A DNA stretch of 22,893 bases from the NCBI GenBank assembly GCA_964648275.1, contig CAZYOB010000016.1, forward strand, positions 1 to 22,893. The letters run 5' to 3'. Below are positions 1-7,542 of the stretch, piece after piece. The notes under the pieces were generated by a model. That model did not search any database. It saw nothing but the letters and a program-made list of their open reading frames with translations, and was not told where the DNA came from. The DNA comes from CAIQPO01 sp964648275. Its GTDB lineage: Bacteria > Patescibacteriota > Microgenomatia > UBA1400 > MFAQ01. Position 1 is the first letter of the stretch; each line of letters starts with the position of its first letter. Position numbers and translations under genes: made by a program.

Positions 1-63
1 ACATTCATCATTCGCTCGTTAAAGCTACTCATATATATCTTATATATTTTGTCATTATATTGG

Positions 64-93
64 TTGTTATTTTACCATCATGGGATGTAAAAT
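64..93. promoter_or_regulatory. Divergent promoter pair at left edge
   Basis: On the plus strand TTGTTA (64-69), an 18-base spacer and TAAAAT (88-93) form a promoter for the ABC exporter, with a leader of about 25 nt. On the minus strand GGTAAAAT (the -10 is 74-69) points off the left edge, so a divergent gene probably starts there. A minus-strand ATG at 32-30 opens a frame with no stop to the edge; too little is visible to call it a gene. Confidence 0.45.
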
Positions 94-123
94 TGATTTG
101 CCCTTCCTAGCAGGATTTTTTGT

Positions 124-1851
124 ATGAACTTATTACGCCGCTACAAGACATTTGTCAGGTTCCTTTTGGCCTATCCGGTCCGTTTTAGCGTGTTTGCAGT
201 CATACTGGTTTTGAGTTCTGTTTCGGATAGTATTCAGCCTTATTTCTATAAACTTTTTGTCGAATCGGTATCCTCAGGTGTGCTTAGCTCGATCATGACC
301 GTTTTGTTGGGATACATCGGTATCAGGTTCCTCAGTCTCGCCCTAGGTATCCTTAGTTGGATGACTCTGGATTACTTGGTCATTCCTGCTGCCAAGGATG
401 CTCGTCTTGGGGCGGTCAAAAAGATTCAAGATCTCGATCTTGCCTATCATCAATCAAAAAGCACCGGCAGTCTCATCAGTTGTATCAGACGTGGTGATGG
501 TGCTTTCTTTTCCCTCTTTGATTCATCCGTTCATCTGGTCAGGATAGCAATCAACTTCATCGTCATCCTCATTTTCTTTAGCACTTTTAACTGGGAGATT
601 GCCGCCATTATGTTCGGTTCATTCTTCATTAACGCAGCCCTGGCTCGGTTCGTCATTCTAAACAACATCAACAAAAGAAAAGATTTCAATAAGTCGGAGG
701 ATGAGATCTCTGGACTGATCGTGGATAACTTGCTTAATTACGAGACCGTAAAGTATTTTGCCAAGGAAAAGTGGGAGATTACTCGTCTCAAGAACTCCTT
801 CGCTAGCTGGGTAAAAGCTCTTTGGGGATATAGCATGTCTTTCCGAGTCATCGACGTCACGGTTGGTTCGGTTGGAAACATTGGCCTTTTTGTTATGCTT
901 CTTTATAGTCTTAACCGAGCTGCTTCCGGTCAAATGGCGGTCAGCGACTTCGTTATGATCCTTGGCTTCATCAGTGCCTTTTACCCTCGCTTTTATGAAT
1001 TCATCTTCAGCGTCAGAGACATGGCCAAGCATTACGTCGACCTCGACAACTACTTCGCTATCTTTGACCAGGACACTCTGGTAAAAGATCCCGCCACACC
1101 TAAAACAATTGTTCGTGTTAAAGGTGAAATAGAATTTAAGGATGTCAGTTTTACATATCCCGAAGGCAAGAAGGGTGCGGTAAAAGATATTGACCTTGGT
1201 ATCAGAGCAGGTCAGTCTGTTGCCCTGGTGGGCTCATCCGGAGTGGGGAAGACTACTCTGGTTAAGTTATTGATGAGATTCTTTGATCCCACTAAGGGCA
1301 AGATCCTTATTGACGACGTCGACATCAAAGACATGGATAAAAGCTACCTCCGCTCATTGATGGGTGTTGTTCCCCAGGACCCCAATCTTTTCAACGACAC
1401 CATCGGTTTTAATATCGGTTATGGCAATCCTGAAGCAAGTCAAAAAGAGATTGTTGCAGCCGCTAAAATGGCCAAGCTGGATGACTTCATCAGCACTCTT
1501 CCAAAGAAGTACGATACTGTAGTGGGGGAGAGGGGCGTTAAACTTTCCGGAGGTCAGCGTCAGAGACTGGCCATTGCCAGGATGATCCTCAGTAATCCCG
1601 ACATTATCATTTTTGACGAAGCCACCTCACAACTGGACTCGGAATCGGAAAAATATATTCAGGAAGGTTTTTGGAGAGCAGTTCAAAATAAGACCACCAT
1701 CATCATCGCTCATCGTCTATCCACAGTAGTTCGTGCAGACAAAATAGTAGTCATGGAAAAGCAATCCATCAAAGAAGTTGGTTCACATCACGAACTATTC
1801 AACAAAAAGGGTAGTCTCTACCGTCATTTTTGGGATCTCCAAACAGCCTAA
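124..1851 (+). CDS. ABC exporter half-transporter (Atm1/MsbA/MdlB type), fused membrane and ATPase domains
   Basis: A 575-residue type I ABC exporter half-transporter that would work as a homodimer in the membrane, using ATP hydrolysis to move a hydrophobic or conjugated substrate outward. The N-terminal ~310 residues hold about six membrane segments. The C-terminal nucleotide-binding domain has Walker A (GSSGVGKTT, near residue 370), Q-loop (VVPQD), signature LSGGQ (near 474), Walker B (IIIFDEAT, near 494) and the H-loop (AHRLS), so it should be catalytically intact. The phrase LLNYETVKYF in the cytoplasmic loop is typical of the Atm1/HMT1-like subgroup, but the substrate cannot be read from sequence. 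The ATG start has AGGA eight bases upstream (112-115), so this gene uses a Shine-Dalgarno, unlike many neighbours. The DUF2130 gene follows after 15 bases and has its own -10. Confidence 0.93.
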   Translation: MNLLRRYKTFVRFLLAYPVRFSVFAVILVLSSVSDSIQPYFYKLFVESVSSGVLSSIMTVLLGYIGIRFLSLALGILSWMTLDYLVIPAAKDARLGAVKKIQDLDLAYHQSKSTGSLISCIRRGDGAFFSLFDSSVHLVRIAINFIVILIFFSTFNWEIAAIMFGSFFINAALARFVILNNINKRKDFNKSEDEISGLIVDNLLNYETVKYFAKEKWEITRLKNSFASWVKALWGYSMSFRVIDVTVGSVGNIGLFVMLLYSLNRAASGQMAVSDFVMILGFISAFYPRFYEFIFSVRDMAKHYVDLDNYFAIFDQDTLVKDPATPKTIVRVKGEIEFKDVSFTYPEGKKGAVKDIDLGIRAGQSVALVGSSGVGKTTLVKLLMRFFDPTKGKILIDDVDIKDMDKSYLRSLMGVVPQDPNLFNDTIGFNIGYGNPEASQKEIVAAAKMAKLDDFISTLPKKYDTVVGERGVKLSGGQRQRLAIARMILSNPDIIIFDEATSQLDSESEKYIQEGFWRAVQNKTTIIIAHRLSTVVRADKIVVMEKQSIKEVGSHHELFNKKGSLYRHFWDLQTA

Positions 1852-1855
1852 GGTA

Positions 1856-1861
1856 TAGAAT
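1856..1861 (+). promoter_or_regulatory. -10 element of DUF2130 gene (leaderless)
   Basis: TAGAAT within TATAGAAT lies 5 nt before the ATG at 1867. No Shine-Dalgarno is present. It belongs to the repeated -10/start-codon arrangement seen through the window. No clear -35. Confidence 0.4.
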
Positions 1862-1866
1862 AGATC

Positions 1867-3123
1867 ATGAAGAAACAAGTCAAGGTCGCAATTCAGGATG
1901 AAAACACATTACAACTACTCGAGGATGCTCAAAGAGGAGACTTGATAGATCTTAAATCCCTACACGAATCGGATATTGATAAAACTTCACTGGAAAACCT
2001 TATCAAAGCTATAAGAAATGAGGAGTTTGATGCCCAGATTGAAGCTGCTAAGAAGAGCATCGGAAAAGAGAAAGCCCTTGAGGCGGAGCTCAAAGAGAAG
2101 GACATAATTAGCAGAGCTAAAGAAGCCCTCTTAAAAAAGGACCAGGAAATCGCCTCTCTAAGTATAAAAGTCGACAATATAGCCAAACAGGTCGAATCTG
2201 ATGCAAAACTCAAAGCACTTCAAGAGAAAAAAGCTCTGGAAGATGAATATCAGAAAACATTAACCCAGAAGGAGGCGGAAATTCAGGAGGTGAAACACGA
2301 GAAAGAGTTGGAAAAACAAAAATTCCAAGATGAGCTAGAAGCAAGTAAGACGGCTTTTATATCTCTAAAAGAGATGCGCTCACGAATGAGCACCAAGATG
2401 ATTGGTGAGTCTCTTGAGATACATTGCGAAAATGAGTTTAACAAACTTCGCCCTATTGCATTTCCCAAGGCTCAATTTGGCAAGGATAACCAGGTATCTA
2501 TCTCCGGATCTAAAGGAGATTACATCTACAGAGAATTCGATGATGACGACAACGAAGTTCTGACCATAATGTTCGAGATGAAGAATGAAGATGATCTAAC
2601 TAGTACGAAGCATAAAAATAAGGACTTCTTCAGGGAATTGGATAAGGATAGGCGGGAAAAAAACTGCGAATACGCAGTTCTTGTCAGCCTGCTTGAAAAA
2701 GACAATGAATACTATGACGATATAGTAACGGTTCCCGAATATTCAAATATGTTCGTCATCAGACCACAGCATTTTATAACTATCATTGGCTTCTTGCGTC
2801 AAGGAAATCTGAAATCTCAGGAATTAAGGAGAACGATACACACCCTTAAGAATCAAAACATTGATGTCACCAACTTTGAGGCCAATATGAATTCATTCAA
2901 GGAAGCGTTCTCAAGAAATTACAGTCTGGCTTCGGATCAATTCACTAAAGCAATTGAAGAAATCGACAAAACCATAGATCATTTGAACAAGGTCAAGGAA
3001 AATTTGCTTAAATCGGACAACAATTTGAGATTGGCCAATAATAAAGCTTCCGAGTTAACCATAAAAAGACTAACTACTAACAGTCCAAGTGTTGCAAAAG
3101 CTTTTGAGGAACAAACAAAATAA
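1867..3123 (+). CDS. DUF2130 (COG4487-like) coiled-coil protein
   Basis: A 418-residue soluble protein. Residues ~1-170 are rich in Lys, Glu, Gln and Ala with heptad-like spacing and almost no Pro or Gly, so a long coiled coil is likely. The following ~180 residues match the DUF2130 pattern as I know it: a FP.AQFGKDNQV segment, the GSKGDYIY segment, then IMFEMKNEDD, KNKDFFRELDKDRREKNCEYAVLVS and the HFITIIGFLRQ segment. DUF2130 has been suggested to have a restriction-endonuclease-like fold; the acidic residue plus EMK triad here fits a PD-(D/E)XK-type core, but activity is not established. The C-terminal ~80 residues look like a second helical region. It ends 10 bases before the convergent pyruvate kinase stop. 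Function unknown; a role in DNA processing is only a guess. Confidence 0.8.
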   Translation: MKKQVKVAIQDENTLQLLEDAQRGDLIDLKSLHESDIDKTSLENLIKAIRNEEFDAQIEAAKKSIGKEKALEAELKEKDIISRAKEALLKKDQEIASLSIKVDNIAKQVESDAKLKALQEKKALEDEYQKTLTQKEAEIQEVKHEKELEKQKFQDELEASKTAFISLKEMRSRMSTKMIGESLEIHCENEFNKLRPIAFPKAQFGKDNQVSISGSKGDYIYREFDDDDNEVLTIMFEMKNEDDLTSTKHKNKDFFRELDKDRREKNCEYAVLVSLLEKDNEYYDDIVTVPEYSNMFVIRPQHFITIIGFLRQGNLKSQELRRTIHTLKNQNIDVTNFEANMNSFKEAFSRNYSLASDQFTKAIEEIDKTIDHLNKVKENLLKSDNNLRLANNKASELTIKRLTTNSPSVAKAFEEQTK

Positions 3124-3133
3124 ACAGTAATTC

Positions 3134-4534
3134 CTAGATTTTCACCAAAGCGACAGCGTTGGTCGAAGCCTTTTCGTAATAGTGCTGTCCGTGTACTACG
3201 ATCAGATTATCTCCTTTGTTGATCAAACCCCCCTTGATCATCATATCGAGTACTGGATTTGGAAGCTTAAAATCACTCTCTGCAAATTTAGTTTTGACAG
3301 CAAATACTCCGTATGAAAGCGTTAGTTGTTCGACGACATGTTGATCCGCAGTTGCTGCCACGATTGGAATAAAGGGTCTCAATCTGGAAAGAGACCTTGC
3401 TGTTTCGCCGGAGTGAGTAAAGACCAGAATAATAGTAGCCTTAACATTGCCCTGCTCCAACATTTGTTCCACAGCCTTAACGATCATATCCGTCTCATTT
3501 TCAGGGATTAACTCGAACTTAGCTCTTCTCTCATGTTTTTCATTGAAAGTTGCGATCCTGGCCATTGCTTGAACGGACTTTTTGGGATGTTTACCACTGG
3601 CTGTTTCACCTGAAAGCATTATTGCATCGGTTCCGTCAAGGACTGCATTAGCAACGTCGGTCGCTTCCGCTCTAGTGGGTCTCAAATTTTCTATCATTGA
3701 CTGCAGCATTTGGGTTGCAGTGATAACAGGTTTGTTTCTCACCCTGCATTTCTCAATGATTTTCTTTTGCCAATATGCCAATTCCTCTATCGGGACCTCA
3801 ACGCCCAAGTCTCCCCTGGCCACCATAATTCCATCCGCTGCCTCTATAATCTCATCGATGTTGTCAAGTGCTTCGCGGCTTTCAATCTTAGCAACCACCA
3901 TCGACTTCATCTTTCGCTTCTCTAGTTCTTTCCTGAGATTCTCCACATCCATTTTTGTTCTGCAAAAAGACAGCGCCACAAAATCAACCTTGTTTACTCC
4001 CGCCATACTTAGCTTTTCCAGGTCATCTTTGATAAGTGAGGGGAGATCTACTCTTACGCCGGGAAAGTTGACACCTTTTCTGTGTCCTATCTCTCCTGGA
4101 TCTTCCGTTACTGCCTCTATTAACGATTCGGAAACTGATGTGACTTTTAATTCAATACTTCCGTCATCGATTAATATCTGATCACCTTTATTCAATGCTT
4201 CAAATACTTCTTTCCTGGGGATACAGATCGACTTGAATTTTTCAGTAGGTTCTACAGTGATTTTTAGGGTTTCACCTTTTTCTACAAAGATCGGTTTTTT
4301 ATCAAATGTTTCCAGTCTTATCTCCGGACCCTGTAAATCCATCAAGATCCCGATATCTTTTCCTAGCTTATTTGCTATTTGTTGTACTCGCTTAATTCTT
4401 TCTTCATGCCACTGGGTAGTTCCATGTTTGGTATTAAAACGAAATACGTTCACCCCCGCCTCAATTAAGTGTTCAATGATCTCCTCGGTATCGCTTGCCG
4501 GACCGATGGTGGCGACAATTTTAGTCAATTTCAT
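3134..4534 (-). CDS. pyk: Pyruvate kinase
   Basis: Cytosolic glycolytic enzyme converting phosphoenolpyruvate and ADP to pyruvate and ATP. The start reads MKLTKIVATIGPAS, the usual family N-terminus. Further marks are LMDLQGPEIRLE (A domain), the B-domain lid, VVAKIESREALDNIDEII carrying the catalytic lysine, MVARGDLGVEVP, the TATQMLQSM active-site strand and a C domain ending in VVHGQHYY. At about 467 residues it is of normal bacterial length without the extra PEP-utiliser domain seen in some Bacilli. Three in-frame ATGs sit at 4543, 4537 and 4534. The first overlaps a TATAAT -10 box (4542-4547), so the 4534 start, seven bases after the box, is preferred. It is divergent from the nuclease gene and convergent with the DUF2130 gene. 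Confidence 0.95.
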   Translation of the reverse strand: MKLTKIVATIGPASDTEEIIEHLIEAGVNVFRFNTKHGTTQWHEERIKRVQQIANKLGKDIGILMDLQGPEIRLETFDKKPIFVEKGETLKITVEPTEKFKSICIPRKEVFEALNKGDQILIDDGSIELKVTSVSESLIEAVTEDPGEIGHRKGVNFPGVRVDLPSLIKDDLEKLSMAGVNKVDFVALSFCRTKMDVENLRKELEKRKMKSMVVAKIESREALDNIDEIIEAADGIMVARGDLGVEVPIEELAYWQKKIIEKCRVRNKPVITATQMLQSMIENLRPTRAEATDVANAVLDGTDAIMLSGETASGKHPKKSVQAMARIATFNEKHERRAKFELIPENETDMIVKAVEQMLEQGNVKATIILVFTHSGETARSLSRLRPFIPIVAATADQHVVEQLTLSYGVFAVKTKFAESDFKLPNPVLDMMIKGGLINKGDNLIVVHGQHYYEKASTNAVALVKI

Positions 4535-4541
4535 CATTTCC

Positions 4542-4549
4542 ATTATAAA
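4542..4549. promoter_or_regulatory. Overlapping divergent -10 boxes, pyk and nuclease gene
   Basis: The minus strand carries a perfect TATAAT (4547-4542), seven bases before the preferred pyk ATG. The plus strand carries TATAAA (4544-4549), a plausible -10 for the nuclease gene. They share four bases, so the two promoters may compete. Neither has a good -35. Confidence 0.45.
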
Positions 4550-4576
4550 TACACTAAACAGTTTTTGCTCGACCTC

Positions 4577-5368
4577 GTGTTAACATTGGTTGTGTCTTAC
4601 TTCAAAAAAATTAGATCTTTATACCAATCCGGATCGAAAGAACCCTTTCAGATTAGCCGCTCAAAAATTGAGCTGTTCACCCAATGTCCCAGATGTTTCT
4701 ACATGGACGCAAAAATTGGACTTGGTCGGCCCAGCACTCCACCGTATCTTCTAAACTCAGCCGTCGATTCTCTCCTAAAAAACGAATTTGATTTGCTCAG
4801 AGAAAAAGGACAAAAACACGAACTGATGAATAAGTTCGCCATTGATTGCATTCCTTTCAGTCATCCGGATTTACCCCAATGGCGCGGTGAAGTGAAGGCA
4901 TACGAGGGAGCTCTTGTGCTTGATGAAAAATCCAACTTAGTCATCAATGGTTTGGTCGATGATCTCTGGCAAGACAAAGATAAAAACCTTGTCATCGTCG
5001 ACTATAAAGCCACCAGTACCAGCAAAGAGATTAGCCTTGATGATGAATATAAACAGTCATACAAGCGCCAGATGGAAGTCTATCAATGGATATTCCGCAA
5101 ACTTGGATTCACAGTCTCCACCACCGGTTATTTTATTTTTGCCAACGCACTGAAAAATCAGCCTAAGTTCGACGGACGACTTGAATTTGCTATGTCAATC
5201 ATCTCCTACACCGGCAATGACAACTGGGTACCCTTGACACTCTTGGAGATCAAAGAGACTCTGGAGTCACCAACAATACCTAACCCCTCACCAGATTGCG
5301 AGTATTGCGCGTATAAGTATTTGTCTGCTCAAGCTGTTGGAGACTGGAAAAAGGCCGCCAAGGGGTAA
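4577..5368 (+). CDS. PD-(D/E)XK nuclease family protein (RecB/Cas4-like) with Cys pairs
   Basis: A soluble protein of about 263 residues. It opens with FQISRSKIELFTQCPRCFYMD, the typical start of RecB-family and Cas4-like exonuclease domains, followed by the core NGLVDDLW...LVIVDYKAT (the D and D-x-K of the PD-(D/E)XK motif), then KRQMEVYQWIFRKLGF, the conserved helix with the motif-III Gln and Tyr. CPRC near the N-terminus and CEYC near the C-terminus could hold an Fe-S cluster as in Cas4 and AddB. No cas genes are nearby, so DNA repair or processing is more likely than CRISPR adaptation. There is no ATG before the domain; GTG 4577, TTG 4586 and GTG 4592 are all possible and none has a Shine-Dalgarno. 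The start is uncertain by about five codons. Confidence 0.8.
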   Translation: MLTLVVSYFKKIRSLYQSGSKEPFQISRSKIELFTQCPRCFYMDAKIGLGRPSTPPYLLNSAVDSLLKNEFDLLREKGQKHELMNKFAIDCIPFSHPDLPQWRGEVKAYEGALVLDEKSNLVINGLVDDLWQDKDKNLVIVDYKATSTSKEISLDDEYKQSYKRQMEVYQWIFRKLGFTVSTTGYFIFANALKNQPKFDGRLEFAMSIISYTGNDNWVPLTLLEIKETLESPTIPNPSPDCEYCAYKYLSAQAVGDWKKAAKG

Positions 5369-5371
5369 AAT
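5366..5371 (+). promoter_or_regulatory. -10 of queA (leaderless), made partly from the upstream stop codon
   Basis: GGGGTAAAATAC contains TAAAAT at 5366-5371, seven bases before the GTG of queA. Its first three bases are the TAA stop of the nuclease gene. The G-run upstream is 13 bases from the start codon, too far for a good ribosome-binding site. Confidence 0.5.
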
Positions 5372-5378
5372 ACTCACA

Positions 5379-6440
5379 GTGAATATCGAAGATTTTAATT
5401 TTGACTTACCAGAAAGTCTGGTTGGTCAAAAAGCTATTGAACCCAGAGATTCTTGTCGTCTACTAGTCCTAGATAAGGATAAGGGAGGTGTCAGCCATCA
5501 TGTATTTTCAGACCTAAAAAACATTCTCGATGAAAATTGCGTCCTGGTCTTAAATGACACCAAGGTATTTCCGGCACGGCTCTTCGGTATAAAAGAGACG
5601 GGAGGTCAGGTTGAGCTGCTGCTACTTAAACAGACAGGTCAAAGTACGTTTAGTGCCATTGGAAAAGGCCTCCCCAAAAAGGGCAGCCTTCTGACATTTG
5701 GCCGGGAATTGACCGGAACGGTGGAAGAGAAACACGAAGACGGTGAAGTCGAAATTAACTTTAATTACTCCGGACCTGAACTTCTGGAAAAAATTGATCA
5801 ACTGGGATCTACTCCCTTACCTCCGTATGTTCATTCAAAAGAGAAAGAACCACTTCTAAGAGAACAGTACCAAACGGTTTACGCCCGTGAGAGGGGGTCA
5901 TCAGCCGCCCCTACTGCAGGACTGCATTTTACGGACAAGTTGCTGGCTGACCTTATGAATAGGGGAGTCATGATAGAAAAAGTTACCCTTCACGTCGGTC
6001 TCGGCACATTCAGACCGGTTACCACCGAACAGATTCGGGATAAAGTGCTTCATTCGGAAAGCTTCTTTCTCTCTCAGGAGACCGCCCAAAGGCTAAATCT
6101 GGCAAAAAAGGCAGGTAAAAAGATCATTGCTGTCGGCACGACTGCCTGCAGGCTCTTGGAAACACTCTCAAATGAACAGGGAATGATTTCCCCCGGGGCA
6201 GGGGAGACTAATATCTTCATTCAGCCGGGATATAAATTTAAATTTGTTGATGGTCTGATAACAAACTTCCATCTACCAAAAACATCATTATTGATGCTGG
6301 TTAGCGCCCTCGTTTCTGCTCCCAACTCCCCTACCGCCTTTAAAAACTTTTCCGACTCCCCCATCGGCAAAGCCTATCGGGAAGCGATAAAAAAAGAGTA
6401 TAAATTCTTCAGCTTTGGCGACGCCATGCTTATCCTCTGA
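5379..6440 (+). CDS. queA: S-adenosylmethionine:tRNA ribosyltransferase-isomerase QueA
   Basis: Transfers and rearranges the ribosyl group of S-adenosylmethionine onto 7-aminomethyl-7-deazaguanine in tRNA to make epoxyqueuosine. Family marks in order: FDLPESLVGQKAIEPRDSCRLLVLD, VLVLNDTKVFPARLFG, STPLPPYVH, the RGSSAAPTAGLHFT block, VTLHVGLGTFRPV, GTTACRLLETL, GETNIFIQPGYKFKFVDGLITNFHLPKTSLLMLVSA, and the final FFSFGDAMLI. About 353 residues, close to the usual ~345. The GTG at 5379 is chosen because family members begin close to this point and it sits seven bases after a TAAAAT box; an ATG at 5337 would lie inside the upstream gene. The 3' end overlaps convergent tgt, the next gene of the same pathway, by 11 bases. 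Confidence 0.95.
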   Translation: MNIEDFNFDLPESLVGQKAIEPRDSCRLLVLDKDKGGVSHHVFSDLKNILDENCVLVLNDTKVFPARLFGIKETGGQVELLLLKQTGQSTFSAIGKGLPKKGSLLTFGRELTGTVEEKHEDGEVEINFNYSGPELLEKIDQLGSTPLPPYVHSKEKEPLLREQYQTVYARERGSSAAPTAGLHFTDKLLADLMNRGVMIEKVTLHVGLGTFRPVTTEQIRDKVLHSESFFLSQETAQRLNLAKKAGKKIIAVGTTACRLLETLSNEQGMISPGAGETNIFIQPGYKFKFVDGLITNFHLPKTSLLMLVSALVSAPNSPTAFKNFSDSPIGKAYREAIKKEYKFFSFGDAMLIL

Positions 6441-7422
6441 TATTCTTTCTCATTTGCTCTGTCAGCCTGACCATGAATCTTACGTTGTGGATAGACGCTA
6501 GGCGATAGTAGGATAATTCCTTCGACAAATATAAATGTCTCAGATATCCTCTGGTATAGCCACTCTTGCAGGTGTAACAATCACACCCGTCCAAAATAGG
6601 GGATTTATCTTCCGCAAAAATTGAATTCCCAATATTCAATCGGCCGTTTTTGAACTTACTCTCAAATTTTCCGTCAACTAAATTACCGTGATACAGGGCC
6701 CCATTTCTGGCTAGCCTCGTAGGCGCTACGCAATCGAACATGTCAACTCCCGCCTTGACCGCATCCAAAATATTTTGCGGGTCCCTCCCCAAACCCATGG
6801 CATAAAGAGGCTTGTCTTTGGGAAGATATTCTCTGATCCAATCGATCAACTCCAACGTCCCCTCCATGTTATAACCNNNNNNNNNNNNNNNNNNNNNNNN
6901 NNNNNNNNNNNNNNNNNNNNNNNNNNNNNNNNNNNNNNNNNNNNNNNNNNNNNNNNNNNNNNNNNNNNNNNNNNNNCACTCGTCAAAAGCCATAATAATG
7001 TCTGCTCCCAGATCTCTTTGGATATCCATCGAACTTTCCGGTGTTAGCCTGTGCATTTTGCCATCTACGTGAGACTTGAATGTCACCCCTTCTTCATCGA
7101 TTTTTGCCAGTCTTTCACCGCGCGACCCAACTCCAAGGGAGAAAACCTGAAAACCACCACTATCAGTCAACATTGGTCTCTTCCAGTTCATAAACTCTTG
7201 AACTCCACCCATTTTACTGACCAATTTCTCTCCCGGGCGCAATAACAAATGATATGTATTGGCCAGGACGATCTCGGCTCCGGTCTTATCAATATCATTG
7301 ACGTCAAGTGCCTTCACGGAGGCAGCAGTACCCACGGGCATAAAAACCGGTGTGTTGACGCTTCCGTGATCGGTTTCAAACTTTCCCGCTCCATCAATAT
7401 ATTTTGTAAAATTGAAAGTCAT
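6430..7422 (-). CDS. tgt: tRNA-guanine transglycosylase (interrupted by assembly gap)
   Basis: Exchanges guanine-34 of GUN-anticodon tRNAs for the queuosine precursor preQ1. Visible parts are TPVFMPVGTAASVKALD, LANTYHLLLRPGE, LTDSGGFQVFSLG (the active-site Asp), MDIQRDLGADIIMAFDE, then after the gap YAMGLGRDPQNILDAVKAGVDMFDCVAPTRLARNG (the nucleophile Asp) and the zinc site CDCYTC...YLRHLY. Placeholder N at 6877-6976 covers the ECTPYP and VQGG region. Known family members have about 65-70 residues there against 34 in this model, so the true gene should be about 360-370 residues. ATG 7422 follows a TAAAAT box by six bases with no Shine-Dalgarno. It converges on queA with an 11-base overlap and is divergent from tRNA-Thr. 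Confidence 0.94.
   Translation of the reverse strand: MTFNFTKYIDGAGKFETDHGSVNTPVFMPVGTAASVKALDVNDIDKTGAEIVLANTYHLLLRPGEKLVSKMGGVQEFMNWKRPMLTDSGGFQVFSLGVGSRGERLAKIDEEGVTFKSHVDGKMHRLTPESSMDIQRDLGADIIMAFDEXXXXXXXXXXXXXXXXXXXXXXXXXXXXXXXXXXGYNMEGTLELIDWIREYLPKDKPLYAMGLGRDPQNILDAVKAGVDMFDCVAPTRLARNGALYHGNLVDGKFESKFKNGRLNIGNSIFAEDKSPILDGCDCYTCKSGYTRGYLRHLYLSKELSYYRLASIHNVRFMVRLTEQMRKNIRG
6877..6976. other. Scaffold gap of 100 N inside tgt
   Basis: A run of exactly 100 N, the usual fixed-length placeholder. Comparing both tgt flanks with the family suggests that roughly 200 bases are missing, so the run length is not a measurement. That both flanks stay in one frame across it does not validate its length. 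Confidence 0.95.
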
Positions 7423-7428
7423 ATCGGT

Positions 7429-7461
7429 ATTTTACCCCGAACCCGCCTAATAAAGTAAAAT
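7429..7461. promoter_or_regulatory. Divergent -10 boxes for tgt and tRNA-Thr
   Basis: Minus strand: GGGGTAAAATACC, with the -10 at 7434-7429, six bases before the tgt ATG. Plus strand: TAAAAT at 7456-7461, eight bases before the mature 5' end of tRNA-Thr. The 21 bases between them must hold both upstream promoter regions. No TTGACA-like -35 is visible. Confidence 0.5.
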
Positions 7462-7469
7462 ATACATGC

Positions 7470-7542
7470 GCCGGAGTAACTCAGTTGGTAGAGTAGCGGT
7501 ATCGTAAACCGCAAGTCGTGGGTTCGACTCCCACCTCCGGCT
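7470..7542 (+). tRNA. tRNA-Thr (anticodon CGT)
   Basis: A 73-base cloverleaf: acceptor GCCGGAG/CTCCGGC with discriminator T, D arm ACTC-AGTTGGTA-GAGT, anticodon stem GCGGT/ACCGC with loop ATCGTAA (anticodon CGT, reading ACG), variable loop AAGTC, and T arm GTGGG-TTCGACT-CCCAC. All stems pair fully. CCA is not encoded, so a CCA-adding enzyme is needed. The last base is also the end of the convergent glpX stop codon. Confidence 0.96.

Noticed and set aside
3582..4181. A 199-codon open frame on the plus strand opposite pyruvate kinase
   Set aside because: It is antisense to highly conserved pyk sequence, has a low-complexity Ser/Ile-rich product, and has no promoter or ribosome-binding site.
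5360..5365. AAGGGG as Shine-Dalgarno for queA
   Set aside because: It lies 13 bases from the GTG, beyond normal spacing; the same G-run precedes TAAAAT at tgt, so it looks like part of the promoter.
4577..5368. Cas4 and a nearby CRISPR system
   Set aside because: No repeats arranged as an array and no other cas genes are seen, so a general RecB-family nuclease is the safer call.
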